A stretch of DNA of 46,656 nt from Bacillus badius NBRC 15713 (GTDB taxonomy: Bacteria; Bacillota; Bacilli; Bacillales; Domibacillaceae): the NCBI RefSeq assembly GCF_001591605.1, contig NZ_BCVF01000034.1, positions 1 through 46,656 of the forward strand, in the 5' to 3' direction. This document shows positions 41,676 to 46,656 of the stretch, piece by piece. Made by a program: the position numbers and the translations under genes. The stretch's first letter is position 1. Each line of letters starts with the position of its first letter. The notes under the pieces are model-generated. The model made no database searches. It was not told the origin of the DNA and saw only the letters and a program-made list of their open reading frames with translations.

Positions 41676-42737
41676 TTGGACCTACAACTTTTTTTAGCTT
41701 TCACGGTGTCGTTCATTACGGCTTTGATCGTTACACCTTTTGTCATTAAATTCGCGATAAAAATTGGAGCAGTAGATAAACCAAATGAAAGAAAAGTACA
41801 CCAAACCTTAATGCCGAGGTTGGGAGGCCTGGCTATTTTTATTGGTGTTGCGGCCGGCTTTTTTGCTTCAGGCCTGTACGAAGAGCGTGTAGCTACGATT
41901 TGCATAGGAGCCCTGCTAATTGTTGCGCTTGGCATTTTAGATGATCTGTATGAACTATCGGCTAAAGTTAAATTTATCGGTCAGATTCTGATTGCTGTAT
42001 TGATTGTCAGTTCAGGTTTAACCATTGACTTTATTACCATTCCGTTTATTAACGAAAAGATTCACCTTGGATTTTTTGCTTATCCGTTTACAATTTTCTG
42101 GATTGTAGGAATAACGAATGCAGTCAACTTAATTGACGGATTAGATGGCTTAGCGGCTGGCATTTCATCAATTGGAATCGCGTCTATCGCCATTCTGGCA
42201 GCTCTTTCCGGAAAACAATTAATTTTAACGTTAGCTTTAATCGTTCTAGGAAGCACACTGGGCTTTTTGCGCTATAACTTCCATCCAGCCAAGATATTTA
42301 TGGGGGATACGGGCGCGTTGTTTCTCGGATACGTTATTGCGATTTTGTCTCTGCTCGGCTTGTATAAAAGTGTTACGCTCTTTAGTATTATCATTCCGAT
42401 TATCATTTTAGGAGTGCCTGTGTTCGATACGATGTTTGCGATCATTCGCCGAATCATTAACAAAAAACCGATTTCGGCGCCGGATAAATCTCACCTTCAT
42501 CACAGAATTTTGGATCTAGGGTTATCACACAGGAATACCGTGCTTGTCATTTACGGCTTTGGCATTCTTTTCAGTGTTGCAGCCATTTTGCTGTCATCAG
42601 CTACTTTATGGGCTTCACTTGCCATCTTGCTGTTGCTGCTGGCTGTTCTTCACATGATTGCTGAACTCGTTGGTGCGGTGGGAGAACGATATAAGACTTT
42701 CTCCAAGCTGTATAGAAAATTATCCGGCAGATCTTAA
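41676..42737 (+). CDS. tagO: UDP-GlcNAc:undecaprenyl-phosphate GlcNAc-1-phosphate transferase TagO
   Basis: A 353-residue polytopic enzyme of the MraY/WecA family that starts wall teichoic acid synthesis by putting GlcNAc-1-P on undecaprenyl phosphate. Key motifs: DKPNERKVH (residues 33-41), ILDDLYE (Mg-binding DD, near residue 90), NAVNLIDGLDGLA (NxxNxxDGxDGL), FMGDTGALFLGY, and the HxHH-like KSHLHHRILDLG. Eleven or so membrane helices. The start is TTG at 41676 behind AAGGAG (9-base spacing). It stands alone, as in B. subtilis. Length matches TagO (358). Confidence 0.95.
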   Translation: MDLQLFLAFTVSFITALIVTPFVIKFAIKIGAVDKPNERKVHQTLMPRLGGLAIFIGVAAGFFASGLYEERVATICIGALLIVALGILDDLYELSAKVKFIGQILIAVLIVSSGLTIDFITIPFINEKIHLGFFAYPFTIFWIVGITNAVNLIDGLDGLAAGISSIGIASIAILAALSGKQLILTLALIVLGSTLGFLRYNFHPAKIFMGDTGALFLGYVIAILSLLGLYKSVTLFSIIIPIIILGVPVFDTMFAIIRRIINKKPISAPDKSHLHHRILDLGLSHRNTVLVIYGFGILFSVAAILLSSATLWASLAILLLLLAVLHMIAELVGAVGERYKTFSKLYRKLSGRS

Positions 42738-42823
42738 ATTGACACCGTCTATATGTCCATGCGATAATTACTCTATAGTTTACATCTGCTTGATTTCAAT
42801 TACCTGATTGGAGGCTGAGATGG

Positions 42824-42970
42824 ATGGCGGCAAATGCTGAAACAAACAAAATCTCTGTAGATTCAACCGTTTCTTTAAAGGGTATCGTGAAAGCCATTTT
42901 TAATGATACAATTCACATACAAATTGGCGGGAAAATCATTACCTTACCTGCCTCACAAATTACTCCCTAA
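42824..42970 (+). CDS. Small protein of 48 residues, unknown
   Basis: Complete ORF of 48 codons and stop, with GGAGG (42810-42814) 9 bases before the ATG. The translation begins MAANAETNKISVD and continues with a beta-rich VSLKGIVKAIFNDTIHIQIGG segment ending SQITP. It looks like a small OB/SH3-like beta fold, but I do not recognise the family. A good terminator follows at once, so it may be a real monocistronic gene between tagO and the kinase gene. The clear ribosome binding site and terminator are the evidence; conservation is unknown. Confidence 0.6.
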   Translation: MAANAETNKISVDSTVSLKGIVKAIFNDTIHIQIGGKIITLPASQITP

Positions 42971-42979
42971 TACATGCAA

Positions 42980-43012
42980 AAAGACAGTCTTAAAAAGACT
43001 GTCTTTTTTATT
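42980..43012 (+). terminator. Terminator of the 48-residue ORF
   Basis: 12-bp stem AAAGACAGTCTT / AAGACTGTCTTT, loop AAA, followed by T-rich sequence. Confidence 0.85.
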
Positions 43013-43050
43013 TGAATAAGGCTTTAAAATAAAAACAAGGAAGAAAAAGG

Positions 43051-43190
43051 ATTGATTTTTCTCGAATGAAGGCGGCAACTCCTGCGGGGACAGCGCAAGC
43101 GGGAAGATCCCAAAATGGATCAGTGTCTGAAGCCGTGCCCGCAGAAAACATCTGCCGGAATGGAAAGCAGCCCTTTTTTATTTAAACAAA
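43051..43190. repeat. Second intergenic repeat type (CCTGCGGGGACAGCGC family)
   Basis: ACTCCTGCGGGGACAGCGCAAGC, AAGATCCC, TGAAGCCGTGCCCGC and ending TCTGCCGGAATGGAAAGCAGCC. This GC-rich sequence resembles another Bacillaceae intergenic repeat unit and differs from the CTGTTGATT units. It lies just downstream of the kinase gene (minus strand). Confidence 0.55.
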
Positions 43191-43200
43191 CCAGCCTCGA

Positions 43201-44655
43201 TTAAACGAGCCTTTCTTTCTCTGCTCCCGGCAAAAGAATACAGGCAGTCGTGCCTTTTCCCACCTCGCTTGAAAAAACCAACGTGCCTTTATGGTTCTCA
43301 ATAATCTGATTGCTCACCATTAACCCTAGCCCTGTCCCTTTTTCCTTACTCGTATAAAACGGTTCAAATAAACGCTTTACTCTCTCTTTTGGAATACCCA
43401 TTCCTTCATCGCAAACCCTAATCATCGCATATCCGTCCGGCTTCGCCATTGTTTGTATAGAAATATTTCCCCCTGTCGGCATCGCTTCAACAGCATTCTT
43501 AATTAAATTCATCATGACCTGCTTAATTTGCTTAGATTCACAATAGACCAATGGTAGCGAGGGATCACATTCAAGATCGAGCTGTATATTATTTAACACA
43601 GCTTCAGGCCTCATAAAGTCGACAATATCCGTTAAGTCTTTATTGAGGTTCTTTATTTCCAGCTTTAAATCTTGTTGAGGCTTGGCAAGGAATAAGAATT
43701 CATTCATAATAAATTCAATCCTCTCTAGCTCCGACAGCAAAAGCTCCTGATAAGGAGTGTTTGTTTCCTGCCCGAGAAGCTGCAGGAATCCTTTAATAGT
43801 CGTTAAGGGATTTCTGATTTCATGAGCAATGCCAGCCGCCAGCTGTCCGATCATTCCTAGCTTATCCCATTTTTTCACTAGAAGATCTTGCTCTTTCAAC
43901 GGAGTAATATCATAAGATATACACATATACCGGCTAATTTTCTCTTCCTCGCCGACGATCGGAATTATTTTTGTCAATACCCATTTGGAGAACTCTTCTT
44001 CTCCCTGCAGCTCAAATTCCATTTCCCGCGGTTTATCTGAGGGCGTAGAGAAATAGCCCTGTAACTCTTTTAAGCTGACATTACGTATTTTGCTGCTCAC
44101 AACCTCCGGATTTTTATAGGATTGTTCCACGCTAAATCCCCAAAAAGACTCAAAAGAAGGGCTGGCATACAAAGGCTCGTTCTTTTCGATATCGTAAATG
44201 CAAAGCACCTCATTAATATTTTCAATGCTGTCGAGAAGCAACAGCTCCCCCTCTCCTATCTGCCTTTTTGGCTTTTCAGCAGTTGTCTCTGTATCTACTA
44301 AACAACCAACCGTTCTCATCCATCCGTCCTCAGCCTTTTCTGATGTCTCCCAACGAAGAGAAAAACAAATATTGTTTTGAAGAAGGCAACGGTGGGTAAA
44401 TGGGCGAAAAGGTTCATCTTTTTTTCGAAAGAGCAGATTTCTCTTTACCTTTTCTCTATCCTCAGGATGTACAAATGTCACAAAAGAGCGATCTGATACC
44501 TCTGATAAAGGACACTGTAAAAGCTGTTCAAATGGCAAATTTAAAAATTTAATGTTGCCCTTGCCATCTGTTAGCAAAAAAAGCTCTTTTATACTATTAC
44601 TAAGCCACTCCATCGATTCAGACAGGTGCTTCTTTTCTATGCTGTGCTCCGCCAC
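43201..44655 (-). CDS. PAS-domain sensor histidine kinase (sporulation-kinase type)
   Basis: A 484-residue cytoplasmic kinase with no membrane helix. Two PAS domains cover about 15-125 and 140-255 (FLLTDGKGNIKFLN, then VLCIYDIEKNEPLYASPSF with a PAC-like RYMCISYDITPLKEQ). The HisKA phospho-acceptor is His278 in GIAHEIRNPLTTIKGFLQLL, the form seen in KinA/KinB/KinE kinases. ATPase motifs: N-box NLIKNAVEA, G1 DEGMGI, F-box FEPFYTSKEKGTGLGL, and G2 GKGT. There is no adjacent response regulator, as usual for Spo0F-feeding kinases. GTG start at 44655 behind GGGGGAA. The Sda homologue in this window is a possible inhibitor. Confidence 0.9.
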   Translation of the reverse strand: MAEHSIEKKHLSESMEWLSNSIKELFLLTDGKGNIKFLNLPFEQLLQCPLSEVSDRSFVTFVHPEDREKVKRNLLFRKKDEPFRPFTHRCLLQNNICFSLRWETSEKAEDGWMRTVGCLVDTETTAEKPKRQIGEGELLLLDSIENINEVLCIYDIEKNEPLYASPSFESFWGFSVEQSYKNPEVVSSKIRNVSLKELQGYFSTPSDKPREMEFELQGEEEFSKWVLTKIIPIVGEEEKISRYMCISYDITPLKEQDLLVKKWDKLGMIGQLAAGIAHEIRNPLTTIKGFLQLLGQETNTPYQELLLSELERIEFIMNEFLFLAKPQQDLKLEIKNLNKDLTDIVDFMRPEAVLNNIQLDLECDPSLPLVYCESKQIKQVMMNLIKNAVEAMPTGGNISIQTMAKPDGYAMIRVCDEGMGIPKERVKRLFEPFYTSKEKGTGLGLMVSNQIIENHKGTLVFSSEVGKGTTACILLPGAEKERLV

Positions 44656-44994
44656 TTCTATTCCCCCATCATTTTATATGCAAAACTGTCAAAGCAGTAA
44701 AATTATCATTACACTTATTCAAGCTATATCTATACATATATACGTACTTTCATCCTAGATATTACTAAAGAATAAACATAATCTCAATAAGCTATCTAAG
44801 AAATGCCCCCATGATTATATGCCCTTCGATGAGTTCAACCGGTGAATACTTTTTGAATTTTACACATTTTGTTTTAAATGAATTTAATTCTGCTCAGTTG
44901 TTCTAAAGTTGTCAAAGCTCCTGCACCGCTCATGAGCAAAATATGATAAACTAACAAAGCATAGATATATTTTAAAAGGAAAAGAGGGGGAAAA
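44656..44994. other. Divergent intergenic region between the kinase gene and ctaB
   Basis: No gene. TATGAT (44942-44947) is a possible -10 for ctaB, without a good -35. I see no clear ResD or Spo0A box. Confidence 0.35.
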
Positions 44995-45936
44995 ATGCGA
45001 AGTGACGCAAAAATAAATAGAAGTGTTCAAGAAGCCTCTCTAGCCATGCCAAAACAGCATTTATCGAATGTTTTGGCGGAAACTATTAAGACAGGCATTA
45101 TTAAGTCGAATCTAATCGCTGTATTAGCTGGATTGGCGTTAGCGTTATATATAAATGATATAAGCCCGGTTGAAAAACTCCCAGAAATTCTTTTGACCCT
45201 GATTGGGGCCGCACTTGTTATTGGATCAGCAGGCACCTTTAACAATTTGTACGACCGTGATATCGATTCTATCATGGAGAGAACGAAGAAACGACCAACT
45301 GTGACAGGGGCCATTCAGCCTAAGCCAGCCCTTGTCCTAGGTATTTCAATGGCCTTAACAGGACTGATCATTCTTGCCTTGGCCTCGCCGCTTGCAGCAT
45401 TTTTCGGTTTTTGCGGACTGTTTCTTTATGTTGTACCCTATACTATGTGGACTAAACGTCATACGATTTATAATACGGAGATTGGAAGCATCTCTGGAGC
45501 GATGCCTCCGCTTATAGGGTGGGCTGCCATTACTTCGGATTTAATGCACCTTGAGCTTCTTGGGCTTTTTATCATTATGGTACTTTGGCAAATGCCTCAC
45601 TTTTATGCTATTGCTATTCGAAAATATGATGAATACAAAGCCGCGAATGTACCCATGCTTCCAGTGGTGAAAGGATTTAAGCGTACCTACTTGCAAACTA
45701 ATGTATACCTGACAGCTTTAATTGCCGGGAGTTTGCTGTTTATTCCTTTAAACATCGGCATTACAATCGTCGCCTTTCTGTTGAGCAGTGCCTGGCTAGC
45801 TTTAAGTATCATCGGCTATAAAAAAATGTCACCGAATAAATGGGCAACCACGATGTTTATCTTCTCACTTAATCATCTCACGATTTTATTTGTCGTGATC
45901 ATTGCCTATTGTCTCATTGGTACTTTGTTTATATAA
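44995..45936 (+). CDS. ctaB: Protoheme IX farnesyltransferase (heme O synthase)
   Basis: Transfers farnesyl to heme B, giving heme O for the aa3/caa3 or bo-type oxidases. 313 residues with about nine membrane helices. It belongs to the UbiA superfamily: the first Asp-rich motif is NNLYDRDIDSIMERTKKRP (NNxxDxxxD at 83-91) and the second, YAIAIRKYDEYKAANVPMLP, follows a QMPHF stretch typical of CtaB. ATG behind GAGGGGG. It stands apart from ctaA and ctaCDEF, none of which is in the window, so it may be the second CtaB paralogue (CtaO) or a dispersed copy. Terminator at 45946-45988. Confidence 0.95.
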   Translation: MRSDAKINRSVQEASLAMPKQHLSNVLAETIKTGIIKSNLIAVLAGLALALYINDISPVEKLPEILLTLIGAALVIGSAGTFNNLYDRDIDSIMERTKKRPTVTGAIQPKPALVLGISMALTGLIILALASPLAAFFGFCGLFLYVVPYTMWTKRHTIYNTEIGSISGAMPPLIGWAAITSDLMHLELLGLFIIMVLWQMPHFYAIAIRKYDEYKAANVPMLPVVKGFKRTYLQTNVYLTALIAGSLLFIPLNIGITIVAFLLSSAWLALSIIGYKKMSPNKWATTMFIFSLNHLTILFVVIIAYCLIGTLFI

Positions 45937-45945
45937 GCAGCCATT

Positions 45946-45988
45946 AAACATCAAGGCCCTTTCGCTTGACGAAAGAGCCTTGATGTTT
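45946..45988 (+). terminator. Terminator of ctaB
   Basis: Stem AACATCAAGGC..CTTTCG / CGAAAG..GCCTTGATGTTT with one mismatch, loop CTTGA, 10 bases after the stop. Confidence 0.88.
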
Positions 45989-46031
45989 AGGCACTAGTTT
46001 ATAAAAAGTATAGGAAAAAGCTGATCTTTTA

Positions 46032-46235
46032 GACTGCAGACAAACTCAATGAAAATTGAAGTTTATCTGCAGTCTTTTTATCTTGCTTGCAAATGGGATC
46101 TGTTGATTTCCATTTCAGGCGCATCGCTTTCCGCGGAGCGGGCGGCGGGCCTCCTCGGTGTCAAAACGCCTGCGGGGTCTCCCTGTCACACTGATCCCGC
46201 AGGAGTCTTCTCGCGCCTTCCGTTCCAATCAACAG
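46032..46235 (+). repeat. Bacillaceae intergenic repeat, copy B, with terminator-like hairpin
   Basis: Hairpin AGACTGCAGACAAACT / AGTTTATCTGCAGTCT (46032-46077), then T5, then the repeat body 46100-46235 with CTGTTGATT / AATCAACAG ends. The unit order is the same as at 5254-5427. Against copy A the loop is identical and arm changes at 46038 and the partner base are compensatory (TGTAGACA to TGCAGACA with TGTCTACA to TATCTGCA). Confidence 0.85.
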
Positions 46236-46576
46236 AGTGGAGAAATCAAATGGAGGCAGCGATCGATATGTATTTCTTTATTTTTCCATATTAGGCGATA
46301 TATAGGTTCACCATTTTAAAAACACCGACCTGGTTGAACAGATCTTCTATCGTATCTGAAAAATAGCTACCGAGAAAAAGCTGACACGTTTTTCTGGACT
46401 CTGTCCATATGAAAGCTAGTGCGAATAAGCGTAAATCCAAAAGGAAGTGTATTCGCAGGTGCAAAAGAAAAGTACGGCCCGCTGAACTTAGCAGAGCGCG
46501 AAAATGGTCTGAATCATCGGCTAGGAGAGCTCTATCTTTCTCTCAAATGACTTGAAAACCATCTTAAAAAATAAAA
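46236..46576. other. Intergenic region without visible genes
   Basis: No gene is supported. GAATCATCGGCTAGGAGAGCTCTATCTTTCTCTCAAATGACTTGAA (about 46510-46553) resembles the tail behind repeat copy D (about 21098-21143). Confidence 0.4.
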
Positions 46577-46612
46577 AGAGAAGTTCAGAATGAGATCATT
46601 CCGAACTTCTCT
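46573..46612 (-). terminator. Minus-strand terminator for a gene beyond the right edge
   Basis: Stem AGAGAAGTTC-A-GAATGA / TCATTC-C-GAACTTCTCT. The A-C mismatch on the plus strand becomes U-G on the minus strand, and a T-rich run follows on the minus strand, so it probably ends a minus-strand transcript entering from the right. Confidence 0.65.
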
Positions 46613-46624
46613 GATAGACAAATT

Positions 46625-46654
46625 AAAAGAACAGCAGAAGCTGTTCTTTTTTTG
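46625..46654. terminator. Hairpin terminator at the right edge
   Basis: AAAGAACAGC / GCTGTTCTTT, loop AGAA, followed by T5-6 on the plus strand and A-rich ahead of it; either strand could use it. Confidence 0.6.
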
Positions 46655-46656
46655 TT

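Noticed and set aside
1-46656. CRISPR arrays, tRNA or rRNA genes, prophage or transposase genes
   Set aside because: None was seen on either strand.

Overview
The window looks like a chromosomal segment from an endospore-forming Bacillaceae species (low-GC Firmicute, genus not determined). The evidence is the Bacillus-style gene set (xpaC-yaaN, yojO-yojN beside odhAB, rok, sda, tagO, a PAS/KinA-type kinase), strong AGGAGG-type ribosome binding sites with frequent GTG and TTG starts, T-box leaders, a sigma-W-type promoter, and a GC-rich intergenic repeat of the kind scattered through Bacillaceae genomes. There are no rRNA, tRNA, CRISPR, phage or transposase genes.

Layout. 1-4.3 kb: YkvA-like protein, Ktr/Trk potassium channel subunit, LrgB-LrgA pair, and a lone bioB with a probable BirA operator. 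4.4-7.7 kb: a stand-alone YidC insertase, then xpaC-yaaN behind a textbook sigma-W promoter. 7.7-13.7 kb: brnQ with an unexplained leader, yojO-yojN (VWA protein plus MoxR ATPase), a short Rok homologue, a small unknown protein and an unlisted 43-residue Sda. 14-18.3 kb: odhA-odhB. 18.9-20.7 kb: a methyltransferase and a rhodanese-TusA-DsrE2 fusion flanked by CsoR/CstR-like palindromes. 21-28.2 kb: the trp operon trpE-trpGD-trpC-trpF-trpB-trpA behind two tandem Trp T-boxes; trpG and trpD form one reading frame. 28.3-31.3 kb: EAL-HDOD protein and yhdT-panF. 31.47-31.57 kb: a probable Fur-controlled small RNA with a C-rich loop. 31.7-35.1 kb: hom-thrC-thrB. 35.3-39.3 kb: a NosL lipoprotein facing a nosD-nosL-nosY-nosF operon with no nosZ in view. 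39.5-46 kb: small membrane protein, acidic protein, PAP2 phosphatase, tagO, a 48-residue ORF, a PAS histidine kinase and ctaB.

How the parts fit. Most of the window is housekeeping metabolism (TCA cycle 2-oxoglutarate dehydrogenase, Trp and Thr synthesis, pantothenate and branched-chain amino acid uptake) with envelope functions (TagO, YidC, PAP2, LrgAB, XpaC-YaaN). Copper and respiratory functions recur (NosL x2, NosDYF, CtaB), and so does sporulation/competence control (Sda, PAS kinase, Rok). The most novel-looking signals are regulatory: the Fur-box small RNA candidate, the paired palindromes before the sulfur-carrier fusion, the internal ribosome binding site at the TrpG/TrpD junction, and the nosDLYF module without its usual target enzyme. 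All calls were made by reading the sequence; no database search was run.
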